Source of the DNA: Arthrobacter sp. P2b
GTDB taxonomy: Bacteria; Actinomycetota; Actinomycetes; Actinomycetales; Micrococcaceae
Assembly: GCF_900168295.1 (NCBI RefSeq)
Contig: NZ_FVZL01000001.1
Span: 954,134 to 1,018,133, forward strand
DNA: 64,000 nt
Direction: 5' to 3'
A program made the translations under genes and the position numbers. The first letter of the stretch is position 1; every line of letters begins with the position of its first letter. Below the pieces are notes generated by a model, which did not search any database, had not been told where the DNA came from, and saw nothing but the letters and a program-made list of their open reading frames with translations. Positions 52,125 through 59,649 of the stretch are shown here, piece after piece.

Positions 52125-52936
52125 CCGCGGCATTAACGGACCGCACCGTCCGGGACGTGGCGGTGACAGCAGAGGAGGTCCGACGGGCGCTGGGGGCCGT
52201 GCTGGATCCGGAGCTGGACGAGCCGATCACCGATCTGGGCTTCGTCCGTTCCGTCGAGATCAGCGGCTCCTTGGCCGGTGCGGTGGCGACCGTGCACCTG
52301 CGCCTGCCCACCTCATTTTGCTCGCCGAACTTCGCCTACCTGATGGCTTCCGACAGCAAGGACGTGATCTCGGCGCTGCCCGGGGTGGCGAAGGTGGTAG
52401 TGGAGCTCGATGACCACCACGACTCCCCGCTGATCAACGCCGGCCTCGCGGCCGACGCCGGGTACCGGGGCACCTTCCGCCACGAAGCCGACGACAGCCT
52501 GGAGGAACTGCGGTGGACGTTCCGCCGCAAAGCGCACACGGCCGCGATGGAGCGCTGCCTTACCGAACTGCTGCGGGCCGATCCCACGCTGCCAGAAGAA
52601 AACGTCGGGACGGTGCGTCTTGGCGACCTGCCGGCTGGCCGGACCAAAGCCGCTTTAGTACGACGGCGGATGGCGCTTGGGCTGCCGACGGAACCTGCCG
52701 CCGTCGTCCTGGTTGACCATGACGGCCGCCCCTATCCGCCAGATGAAGTGCCGATGGCGCTGCGGCGGGCACGCTCCACCCGCATTTCCATTGACGGCAA
52801 TGCCCACTTCTGCCGGGGCCTGCTGCGTACACGCTACGCCGGTTCGGGCGCCGACCAGACAGACAGGCCCGAAGGAGCCGAGCCTGCCGACCATCACCAC
52901 GTGCTTCCGTTCACAGTCAAGGAGATCCACCCATGA
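52121..52936 (+). CDS. DUF59/MIP18-domain protein (monooxygenase-cluster type)
   Basis: A 271-residue protein. Residues 8-90 are a MIP18/DUF59 domain (VRRALGAVLDPELDEPITDLG, then LPTSFCSPNFAYLMA with the conserved Cys), as in Fe-S assembly factors. The rest is specific to mim/prm-cluster versions. Residues about 180-196 are encoded by palindromic repeat copy E, read in frame. It overlaps both neighbours by ATGA, so amidohydrolase, DUF59 protein and dehydrogenase are made together. A role in iron-centre assembly is inferred. Confidence 0.82.
   Translation: MTAALTDRTVRDVAVTAEEVRRALGAVLDPELDEPITDLGFVRSVEISGSLAGAVATVHLRLPTSFCSPNFAYLMASDSKDVISALPGVAKVVVELDDHHDSPLINAGLAADAGYRGTFRHEADDSLEELRWTFRRKAHTAAMERCLTELLRADPTLPEENVGTVRLGDLPAGRTKAALVRRRMALGLPTEPAAVVLVDHDGRPYPPDEVPMALRRARSTRISIDGNAHFCRGLLRTRYAGSGADQTDRPEGAEPADHHHVLPFTVKEIHP
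52659..52707. repeat. Dispersed palindromic repeat, copy E, inside the DUF59 gene
   Basis: TACGACGGCGG (52659-52669) and CCGCCGTCGT (52698-52707) form a 10-bp stem within the coding sequence, translated in frame as part of RRRMALGLPTEPAAVVL. Confidence 0.55.
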
Positions 52937-53967
52937 ACACCATGCGAGCCGTACAGGTAGTCGGCTACCACGAAGGCCTGAAGATGACCGAGGCGCCCGT
53001 TCCCGAAGTGGCCGGGGCTTGGGACGTCGTGGTCAAGATCGGTGGAGCCGGCGTGTGCCGGACGGACCTGCATATACTCGAGGGCCAGTGGGCGGAAAAG
53101 TCCCAGGTGGACCTGCCCTACACGATCGGGCATGAAAACGCGGGGTGGGTGCACGACGTCGGCAGCGCCGTCACCAACGTCAAGGTGGGCGACAAGGTGA
53201 TCCTGCACCCGCTGATCACCTGTGGCCTGTGCCGCGCCTGCCGCTCCGGTGATGACGTGCACTGCGAGAGCAGCAGGTTTCCAGGCATCGACACCCAAGG
53301 CGGGTACGCCGAGTACCTCCTCACCTCCGCCCGATCGGTGGTGAAGATCGACGACTCATTGGAACCTGCGGACGTGGCAGCCCTGGCGGACGCGGGCCTG
53401 ACGGCCTACCACGCCGCAGCGAAGGCGGCCAAGAGGCTGACTCCGCGGGACAACTGCGTGGTGATAGGCGCCGGGGGGCTGGGCCACATCGGGATCCAGG
53501 TGCTAAAGGCCCTCACCGCGAGCCGGATCATCGTGGTGGACCGCAACCCGGCTGCACTGGAGCTGGCGAAGTCGATCGGGGCCGATGTAGGAGTCCTTGC
53601 GGACGGCGCGCAAGTGGAACAGGTGCGTGCCCTCACCGGCGGCAACGGCGCGGAGGTGCTGATCGATTTCGTGGGCGAAGGCGGCGCGACGTCCGAGGGC
53701 ATTGCGATGCTGCGGGAGGCCGGCGACTACTTCGTGGTGGGCTACGGCGAGGACATCTGCGTGCCAACCATCGACGTCATTTCCTCCGAGATCAACATCA
53801 TCGGCAACCTCGTCGGTTCCTACAACGACCTGCAGGACCTCATGGCGCTCGCGGCCCGCGGCGAGGTAACGCTGCACACCCAGAAGTACAAGCTGGACGA
53901 TTTCCAGCAGGCCATCAGCGACCTCGACGCCGGCAACGTCCGCGGCCGCGCCATCCTGGTTCCCTGA
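52933..53967 (+). CDS. NAD(P)-dependent zinc alcohol dehydrogenase
   Basis: A 344-residue medium-chain dehydrogenase. Catalytic zinc: GVCRTDLHI and IGHENAGW. Structural zinc: CGLCRACRSGDDVHC with four cysteines. NAD fold: IGAGGLGHIG. In mim/prm clusters the equivalent enzyme oxidises the alcohol made by the monooxygenase (for example propanols). It is last in the ATGA-coupled triplet; the ABM gene follows after 48 nt. Confidence 0.9.
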   Translation: MNTMRAVQVVGYHEGLKMTEAPVPEVAGAWDVVVKIGGAGVCRTDLHILEGQWAEKSQVDLPYTIGHENAGWVHDVGSAVTNVKVGDKVILHPLITCGLCRACRSGDDVHCESSRFPGIDTQGGYAEYLLTSARSVVKIDDSLEPADVAALADAGLTAYHAAAKAAKRLTPRDNCVVIGAGGLGHIGIQVLKALTASRIIVVDRNPAALELAKSIGADVGVLADGAQVEQVRALTGGNGAEVLIDFVGEGGATSEGIAMLREAGDYFVVGYGEDICVPTIDVISSEINIIGNLVGSYNDLQDLMALAARGEVTLHTQKYKLDDFQQAISDLDAGNVRGRAILVP

Positions 53968-54015
53968 TGCCCGCTGTGCCCAGCCCGGACGAAGCTTTTA
54001 GATAGAGGAAAACTG

Positions 54016-54333
54016 ATGATCTTTATTACCGCCAAATTCCCGGTGAAGCCGGAGCACGTCGACGCGTGGCCGGAGATTTCCCGGGACTTTACTGACAAAA
54101 CGAACGCCGAAGAGGGCTGCCTCTTCTTCGAGTGGGCCCGCTCCCTAGCCGACCCCAACACGTACCTCCTGATCGAGGCGTTCCGCGATGACGAGGCCGG
54201 AGGCGAGCACGTGCAGTCGGAGCATTTCAAAAGGGCGACGGCTGAACTGCCGGCGTACCTGGCCCGGACTCCGGACATCGTCAACGTCAAGGTGGACGGA
54301 TGGTCAAAACTTGGGGAGCTCGCGGTGGAGTAG
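54016..54333 (+). CDS. ABM-domain quinol monooxygenase-like protein
   Basis: A 105-residue protein of the antibiotic biosynthesis monooxygenase (YgiN-like) fold: MIFITAKFPVKPEHVDAW, EEGCLFFEWARS, EAFRDDEAGGEH. Dimeric members oxidise quinols without a cofactor; many have no known substrate. GAGG lies 9 nt before the ATG. It probably belongs to the amidohydrolase operon and is closed off by a strong terminator. Confidence 0.85.
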   Translation: MIFITAKFPVKPEHVDAWPEISRDFTDKTNAEEGCLFFEWARSLADPNTYLLIEAFRDDEAGGEHVQSEHFKRATAELPAYLARTPDIVNVKVDGWSKLGELAVE

Positions 54334-54339
54334 CCCGGC

Positions 54340-54371
54340 GCCCCGTCGACAGCGCAGGCTGCCGACGGGGC
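54340..54371 (+). terminator. Terminator of the amidohydrolase-ABM operon
   Basis: GCCCCGTCG pairs with CGACGGGGC, and an inner CAGC/GCTG stem with a 4-nt loop extends it after one mismatch. It starts 6 nt after the ABM stop. Confidence 0.8.
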
Positions 54372-54472
54372 CTTCCCACCGCAACAAATGCCTAAAAACC
54401 TGTCGGCGTTCCCGGGCCTGGGCCCGGTCGGCAAAAGGTGGTGGGCAATGAGTGGTTTCTCTCCCGAATCTG

Positions 54473-55360
54473 CTACTTCTCTCCCGGAACCGGCATCGCC
54501 GAGAGGGCGTGCCTCAGGCCGGTGACGGGAATGTCCGGGAACTCTGCGCGCGTCGGCTCCGGGTCGAAGGCGGCAGCTCCGGTTTCCTCCCAGATCCCGG
54601 CCCCGGCAACGCGTGCAAGAAACGGTGAGAACGGCCTGGCCGCGACGGACAGAAACCGCTCGGCCGCGAGCGGGATCCGCTGGACAGATCCATGGCCGGC
54701 CCGTTCCAGGACAGCCTCAGCCAACTCCATGCCCGTAGTCGTCTCCGAGCCCCATTCGATGACCCGGTTCCGCAGCGCCGGGTCGGACAGGGCACGGAGG
54801 GCGAGGGCTGCGGCGTCCTGGACAGTTGTAAAAGTAACCGGGGCAGACCCCGAGCCGAACACCAGCACCTTGCCTTTGGATTCCAGCGGGGCAGTGACGT
54901 TTGCAAGGCGCTGTTCCAGTAGCAGGCCGATCCGGATGACGGTCCATTCCATACCGGAGCTGCGCAGGGAGTCCTCCGCCGCAGCCTTGCAGCGCAGAAA
55001 TTCGATGGGCCCATCGGGGGCGGCACCGTGCATGGACATCATGACCATGTGCTGGACTCCGGCAGCGGCCGCCGCGTGGATAAGCCTGATGGCGCCGTCG
55101 CGGTCCACCGCGCGGGGGTCGGAGTCCTTGAGGCCGAATCCCGACGCCGCAAACACGGCCGCGGTGCAGCCTGCCACTGCTTTCCGGCAGTCCGCCTCAG
55201 AGGCGAGGTCCCCGCGCAGGTGCTCGACGCCGTCGCCCGCTAACTGCGGGAACGACGAGGAAACGCCGCGTGCCATGATGCGGACGCGGTGGCCGGCGCC
55301 CGTGAGCATGGGTATCAGTGCGCGGCCGAGGCGGCCTGTGCCGCCGGCAACAAGAATCAT
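54473..55360 (-). CDS. NAD(P)-binding SDR (NmrA-like)
   Basis: A 295-residue atypical SDR. The nucleotide motif is LVAGGTGRLGRAL, and MVMMSMHGAAPDG follows where extended SDRs carry the catalytic region; the YxxxK pair is not evident, as in NmrA-like sensors or reductases. It overlaps the NTF2-like gene by ATGA and forms an operon with it, divergent from a TetR gene. Confidence 0.82.
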   Translation of the reverse strand: MILVAGGTGRLGRALIPMLTGAGHRVRIMARGVSSSFPQLAGDGVEHLRGDLASEADCRKAVAGCTAAVFAASGFGLKDSDPRAVDRDGAIRLIHAAAAAGVQHMVMMSMHGAAPDGPIEFLRCKAAAEDSLRSSGMEWTVIRIGLLLEQRLANVTAPLESKGKVLVFGSGSAPVTFTTVQDAAALALRALSDPALRNRVIEWGSETTTGMELAEAVLERAGHGSVQRIPLAAERFLSVAARPFSPFLARVAGAGIWEETGAAAFDPEPTRAEFPDIPVTGLRHALSAMPVPGEK

Positions 55361-55812
55361 GACCCCTCCGTCTCCCCCGCTGCTGCCCCATGGACGGCCA
55401 TTCGGACCGCGGCATTGACGTCCCCGGACTCATGCTCGACCGGCTCAAGGTAGAAGTGCGCTGCGGTGATGACGTCGTTGCGGACGGTAAAGATGGCGAC
55501 CCCCGCAGAGGCGGACACCGTTCCATCAGGCCGCGTCCCGCGGTTGCTCCACTCCATCCACACTTTGCCGTCGGTGCCTACAGCAGTGTCGTGGACCGTG
55601 AGGCGCAGGTCAGGCAGCCCGGCGAATAGTGCGGCCCAGTTCCTTCGTACCTGGGCCGAGCCCTTGAAGCTCCGGGCGGGGTGAACGGGGGTTGTGTTCT
55701 CGTAGTCCGCCGCGAACTGCGCCACGACACCGTCCAGGTCGTGACGGTTGGCGGCGGCTACAACGCGCCTCACTGGGCCCTCGGGAAGGATTCCGGCTCC
55801 TGCTGCGTCCAT
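55357..55812 (-). CDS. NTF2/SnoaL-like protein
   Basis: A 151-residue protein with the nuclear transport factor 2 fold (VVAAANRHDLDGVVAQFAADY, then NWAALFAGLPDLRLTVHD and VWMEWSNRG). Such domains act as small isomerases, hydrolases or binding partners. It is the first gene of an operon with the SDR. The divergent TetR gene starts 100 nt away. Confidence 0.8.
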   Translation of the reverse strand: MDAAGAGILPEGPVRRVVAAANRHDLDGVVAQFAADYENTTPVHPARSFKGSAQVRRNWAALFAGLPDLRLTVHDTAVGTDGKVWMEWSNRGTRPDGTVSASAGVAIFTVRNDVITAAHFYLEPVEHESGDVNAAVRMAVHGAAAGETEGS

Positions 55813-55874
55813 GATCTGCTCCTTGTTTTATCCGTCGTGGAAGGCGGAGAGGCTGGTACGCTAAATTCGATACA

Positions 55875-55890
55875 GTTCACTGGAATGAAC
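55875..55890. promoter_or_regulatory. Inverted repeat between the NTF2-like and TetR genes
   Basis: GTTCA (55875-55879) and TGAAC (55886-55890) flank a 6-nt centre, 22 nt before the TetR start. Size and position fit a TetR operator controlling both divergent genes. Confidence 0.45.
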
Positions 55891-55912
55891 CGATGTAAGG
55901 AGCTTATGCCCG

Positions 55913-56587
55913 GTGGAACCTGAGGTCAATGAATTGCACCGCCGGGCTCCGCGCCGCCGCCCCTATGATGCCCGGCGCCGCCGCGAGGCCGCCGAGGCGT
56001 CCAGGAAAGAGGTGCTCGCGCAGTCCCGCCAGCTCTTCCTGGCGGGCGGATACGGCCGGACCACCATTGCCTCCATCGCCCGGGCCGCCGGCGTCTCCCC
56101 GGAGTCCGTCTACAAGGGCTTCGGCGGAAAGCCCGGACTGGTGCGGGCAATATACGAACAGAGCCTGCTGGGTGCGGGCGGTCCCGCCGCTGAGGAACGG
56201 TCAGACCGCGCGCAGTTGTCGGTCCTGCACGCCGGGGAACTCATGGACCAGCTGGGCCAGCTCGCAGCCGAGGTCAGCCCGCTGGCGGCCCCGGTTTTCC
56301 TGTTGATCCGGGACGCCGCCGCGAGCGGGGACCAGGACATGACAGCACTCCTGCGCGACGTGGATGACGCGCGGTACCGCCGGATGCTGCACAATGCGCG
56401 GCAGGTCCTCGGCAGGGGCTTCCTGCGGACAGACGTAACAGAAGCGGAGGTGGCCGACGTAATGTTCACCTGCACCTCCGCCGAGTTGTTTGAGAACCTT
56501 GTGCTCAAGCGCGGCTGGAGCAATGACCGGTTCGGCCGGTTCGTCGCCAGGACGCTCATGGCCAACCTCCTGCCTGAAGGGACGTGA
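55913..56587 (+). CDS. TetR-family regulator
   Basis: A 224-residue regulator. The HTH is GRTTIASIARAAGVSPESVYKGF; the C-terminal effector domain is helical and not assignable. The first 30 residues are very basic. GTG start with AAGGAG 10 nt upstream; an ATG between them is out of frame and stops after five codons. It likely represses the divergent NTF2-SDR operon. Confidence 0.85.
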   Translation: MEPEVNELHRRAPRRRPYDARRRREAAEASRKEVLAQSRQLFLAGGYGRTTIASIARAAGVSPESVYKGFGGKPGLVRAIYEQSLLGAGGPAAEERSDRAQLSVLHAGELMDQLGQLAAEVSPLAAPVFLLIRDAAASGDQDMTALLRDVDDARYRRMLHNARQVLGRGFLRTDVTEAEVADVMFTCTSAELFENLVLKRGWSNDRFGRFVARTLMANLLPEGT

Positions 56588-56666
56588 GGTACGGCTGTCG
56601 ATGGCTTTCAGGGCGCACGCTACTTCCTGCTCCGGCCTGCTCGCTAAACTTGCTACGGAGGCAACC

Positions 56667-56933
56667 GTGACGACAATCCCGCATCGCAAACTGCGCAACC
56701 AGAGCAGCAAGGTTCTTGAGCGCGTAAAAAACGGGGAAACCATCCACGTCACCAACAACGGGGAAATCGCGGCTACTTTGATTCCGCCCTCGGCTTCGCC
56801 GTTCGAACGTCTGCTCCAGGCCGGTCAGGTGCGGCCATCTGCAGCCGGCCCTGTTGACTTCCGGACGTTGCCGCGCATCGTCACGGAATGCAGCACCGCC
56901 GACATCCTGGACGACCTCCGCGGCGACCGTTGA
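56667..56933 (+). CDS. Phd/YefM-family antitoxin
   Basis: An 88-residue antitoxin. The DNA-binding N-terminus TIPHRKLRNQSSKVLERVKNG and ETIHVTNNGEIAATLIP are typical of prevent-host-death family proteins paired with VapC toxins. GTG start with GGAGG 5 nt upstream; TAAACT at 56645-56650 may be the -10. The stop overlaps the start of a destroyed toxin frame (TTGA), so the original operon arrangement is kept. Confidence 0.85.
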   Translation: MTTIPHRKLRNQSSKVLERVKNGETIHVTNNGEIAATLIPPSASPFERLLQAGQVRPSAAGPVDFRTLPRIVTECSTADILDDLRGDR

Positions 56934-57025
56934 TCGTCTATGTCGCCACGCCTCTTGTGCTGAAACTGCCGGTGCAGGACGAGGAAGCCCTCTCTGGGCC
57001 GTTCATCGTTGCAGCTCGATCTTGA
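56930..57025 (+). pseudogene. VapC (PIN) toxin remnant
   Basis: A 31-codon frame starting TTG inside the antitoxin stop. The N-terminus (IVYVATPLVLKLPVQDEEAL) matches the first strand and helix of VapC toxins, usually IVYVDTSALVKL. The catalytic aspartate is replaced by alanine and the frame ends at TGA after 31 codons, so about 100 residues of the PIN domain are missing. The downstream DNA becomes A/T-rich and shows no continuation. Confidence 0.65.
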
Positions 57026-57053
57026 TGTTCGTTTTAATCGAACATTCGTTGGA
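57025..57053. promoter_or_regulatory. A/T-rich inverted repeat and SOS-box-like site
   Basis: ATGTTCG (57025-57031) and CGAACAT (57039-57045) are perfect inverted arms. TCGAACATTCGTTGGA (57038-57053) matches the actinobacterial LexA pattern TCGAAC-N4-GTTCGA at 11 of 12 positions. A second ATGTTCGTTTTA occurs at 57063-57074. No gene start follows within the A/T-rich patch (about 57000-57110), so function is doubtful. Confidence 0.35.
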
Positions 57054-57252
57054 TTGCATGAAATGTTCGTTTTATTGATCATTTCCTCTCGATCGTTCCG
57101 AACGTATAGCCTCACGAGTCCCGTCGCAGGCCGTCAGGCGAAGGATCCGACTAACCCCCAGCGAGCAGCGGAGCATCCGAGGTGTCGGTAACGTACGCCA
57201 CGGCCGGGCAGCGGTCTACACCCTGCGCAGATATTGGGGGTACCTAAGATCC

Positions 57253-57282
57253 GTACGACGGCGGCGCCACCTTGCCGCGTAC
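57253..57282. repeat. Dispersed repeat-like hairpin after the TetR gene
   Basis: GTACG and CGTAC arms with an inner CGGC/GCCG pair. The left half carries TACGACGGCG as in copies A and B. It lies just beyond the TetR stop on the minus strand and may terminate it. Confidence 0.5.
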
Positions 57283-57296
57283 AACAGCGGTTGCCG

Positions 57297-57863
57297 CTAT
57301 CCCACGGGAGCCGCCCCTGCGAGCGCTACCATCGCTTCCACTGCCGCATCCTCCGCAAGGCCGTTTTGGCTGCATAGAGAGTGCCAGGTCCAGAAAGAGA
57401 CAGCGTGGCCGATAAGGGCCCGCAGGGTCGCGTCGTCCCGGCGGTCGGAAAACGGCTCTAGAAGCACGTCCCTGAAGTAGCCGTCGCGTTCCTGGAGACT
57501 CTGCTGCAGGCCTTCCGGCAGGACGTCCTTGTCCCGGTAGAGCCGCTCGAGCATGTCTGCGCCCTCCCGATAGAAACGATAGGTATCCGACAGGCCGAGG
57601 CGCAGGCGTTCGTAGGGATCGCTGACCTTCGACCATGCCGCCGGGTCCGGAAGCTGTTGGTTGGACCGCCAATGGGTCGAGCAGGCGTTGTAGAGGTCAA
57701 CCTCATCCGGGAAGTGCTTGTAAACGGTCAGCCGGGTCACTCCCGCCTTCTCAGCAATCCCGGCAATGGTGGTCCGCGCAGGGCCGACGGTGGCGTGGAG
57801 GTGGGAGGTCGCCTCGACAATGCGCTGGCGCGTGCCGTCCATCTGTTCCGCGCGTTTGCGCAT
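57297..57863 (-). CDS. TetR-family regulator
   Basis: A 188-residue regulator. The HTH TTIAGIAEKAGVTRLTVYKHF is clear; the ligand domain is not assignable. I take ATG 57863 as the start. A TTG 14 codons earlier (57905) with AAAGGAC further up is an alternative; starts beyond that would lie in the operator. It is divergent from the cupin-nickel permease pair, and the perfect palindrome between them is its probable site. Confidence 0.82.
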   Translation of the reverse strand: MRKRAEQMDGTRQRIVEATSHLHATVGPARTTIAGIAEKAGVTRLTVYKHFPDEVDLYNACSTHWRSNQQLPDPAAWSKVSDPYERLRLGLSDTYRFYREGADMLERLYRDKDVLPEGLQQSLQERDGYFRDVLLEPFSDRRDDATLRALIGHAVSFWTWHSLCSQNGLAEDAAVEAMVALAGAAPVG

Positions 57864-57909
57864 CTGATACTGCCGGCCTTTGGCTGAACGCTCGTGTTCA
57901 CTCAAAGTA

Positions 57910-57963
57910 TTGACTCTGTCCTTTGCCCTGCGGATAATTCGATATACACCAGTGTATATCGAA
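57910..57963 (+). promoter_or_regulatory. Cupin promoter with 26-bp TetR-type palindrome
   Basis: TTGACT (57910-57915), 17-nt spacer, GATAAT (57933-57938). The arms TTCGATATACAC (57938-57949) and GTGTATATCGAA (57952-57963) are perfect inverses around CA. The palindrome begins on the last base of the -10 and covers the transcription start, so a bound repressor would exclude RNA polymerase. Confidence 0.8.
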
Positions 57964-57995
57964 ACTGGACCTGTCAACTATGGAAGGAAACGGTC

Positions 57996-58505
57996 ATGGA
58001 ACAAGATGAGGCTCCACGGCTGACTGTCGTGGAGCCCGGGCAGGGACGCGAAGCACCGCTGGGAACCATCGGCGTTGTATTTAAACTCTTCGGTGCAGAC
58101 ACGCACGAACAGCTTTCCATTGTGGAGCACCCCTTCCCCGTGGGGGCTTTGGTGCCTCCCCACATCCACACACGCGAGGATGAGTACTCCATAGTCCTCG
58201 AAGGCGAAATTGGATTCCGGTCCGGTGAGCGGCAGGCCGTTTTGGGCGCAGGCGGCTACATCACCAAACCCCGTAATGAGCTGCACACCATGTGGAATGC
58301 CGGCAAAGTAGCGGCCCGCATGATCGAGATCATCAGCCCCGCCGGTTTTGAACACTTTTTCTGGGGCCTCGCCGACCACCTCGAAGCCGGTCCCCCAGAT
58401 GCCGAACTCATCGAAAAGCTGGCCGCCGACTTCGGCCTCCAATTCGCCGAGGCCCCCTGGCTACCCGACATCATTTCCCGCTACAACCTCACCCCGCCCC
58501 GGTAG
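57996..58505 (+). CDS. Cupin-domain protein
   Basis: A 169-residue monocupin. Motif 1 is PPHIHTREDEYSIVLEGE (H-x-H, Glu, Gly) and motif 2 is PRNELHTMWN (His, Asn), so the metal site of three His and one Glu is complete. AAGGAAACG precedes the ATG. The nickel/cobalt permease starts 12 nt after its stop, so the two are an operon. Some cupin dioxygenases use nickel, which makes a nickel cupin plausible, but the reaction is unknown. Confidence 0.82.
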   Translation: MEQDEAPRLTVVEPGQGREAPLGTIGVVFKLFGADTHEQLSIVEHPFPVGALVPPHIHTREDEYSIVLEGEIGFRSGERQAVLGAGGYITKPRNELHTMWNAGKVAARMIEIISPAGFEHFFWGLADHLEAGPPDAELIEKLAADFGLQFAEAPWLPDIISRYNLTPPR

Positions 58506-58517
58506 AGGAGCCGGGCG

Positions 58518-59582
58518 ATGCTGGTGCAGGCGGCGCTGAGTCATCGGCTTGGGCTGTCTCAACAGCTACATGTGCCGCACTGCCAGTCCGGAAAAGCGGC
58601 TTTCATTGTCTTCCTGCACGTGGTTGGATGGGGCGGCATCATCCTGTTCGCTCCCTCCCCACTGCCCGGTGTGCCAGGTGAAGGACTTACCTTGGCAGGG
58701 CTCGGACTCACGGCCTACCTGCTCGGACTGCGCCACGCCTTCGATGTGGACCACATCGCGGCGATCGACGGGGTGACGCGAAAACTCGTTGCACAGGGCC
58801 GCCCCTCGGCATCCGTCGGTTTCTGGTTCTCGCTCGGCCACTGCTCATTGGTTTTTGTGTTGTCCGCGCTGATGATGCTGGGATTACACAGCTTCGTCGC
58901 GGCACCAGGCGGGGAATCGGCGGTCCTTCAGGTGTTTGGGCCGACCGGCGCCCTTGTGGCAGGGCTTTTCCTCTACGCCATCGGCTTCGCCAACCTCAAT
59001 GTGCTGATTGTTGCCTTCAGGAAGCGCGGCCTGACGCAGGGCGGTGCCGGCCAGGACAGAGCAGCAGCACCAGCAATCAGAACACCCATTAGCCTCGTGC
59101 TGGCGAGAACATCGCGGCTTGTGGAGAGGCCCCGCGGAATGTTTGTTGTGGGCGCGCTCTTTGGCTTGGGCCTGGACACCACCCTTGAGGTCGCCTTCCT
59201 GGTGATTGCGGCGGGAGGCCTGCTGATGGCGAACCCCTACGCCGCCATGTTGCTGCCGGTTCTTTTCGCTGCCGGCATGGTCCTGCTCGACTCCCTCAAC
59301 GGCTGCTTCATGAGCGCCGCCTACAGTTCGGCATCGTGGCGGCCGGCCGGAAGGAACCGCTACAACACGGTGGTAACGGCAATCGCGGTGGGTGCCGCCT
59401 TCGCCGTCGGATCCTTTCAGCTGACGTCTGTCATTGCTGGCGCTTCAGGGTGGGCAGACGTCCTTGAGGCAGGTACGGGGATCATCACAGAAGGCGGCGG
59501 CTACGCTCTGGTTATCGCCTTCCTCGTCATCTGGATCCTCTGGTACGTCAGGCATAGGCGTAGCCCCGCCGCAGCCGCCTGA
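58518..59582 (+). CDS. NiCoT-family nickel/cobalt permease
   Basis: A 354-residue, eight-helix transporter. The family signature LRHAFDVDHIAAIDGVTRKL (helix II metal selectivity region) is exact, followed by FSLGHCSLVF and a GLDTTLE segment typical of the family. It imports Ni2+ or Co2+ at high affinity. Urease and hydrogenase genes, common partners, are not in the window; the partner here is the cupin, and the likely control is the TetR operator upstream. Confidence 0.92.
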   Translation: MLVQAALSHRLGLSQQLHVPHCQSGKAAFIVFLHVVGWGGIILFAPSPLPGVPGEGLTLAGLGLTAYLLGLRHAFDVDHIAAIDGVTRKLVAQGRPSASVGFWFSLGHCSLVFVLSALMMLGLHSFVAAPGGESAVLQVFGPTGALVAGLFLYAIGFANLNVLIVAFRKRGLTQGGAGQDRAAAPAIRTPISLVLARTSRLVERPRGMFVVGALFGLGLDTTLEVAFLVIAAGGLLMANPYAAMLLPVLFAAGMVLLDSLNGCFMSAAYSSASWRPAGRNRYNTVVTAIAVGAAFAVGSFQLTSVIAGASGWADVLEAGTGIITEGGGYALVIAFLVIWILWYVRHRRSPAAAA

Positions 59583-59649
59583 CTGTTGTCTAACAAACCC
59601 GTCACACCGGTAGGCTGGAAATCCCAAGACCCACAAAGCGAGGCATAAC

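Noticed and set aside
57009..57191. 60-codon plus-strand frame in the A/T-rich patch after the VapC remnant
   Set aside because: No ribosome site, no homology-like pattern, and it crosses both repeats; probably chance.
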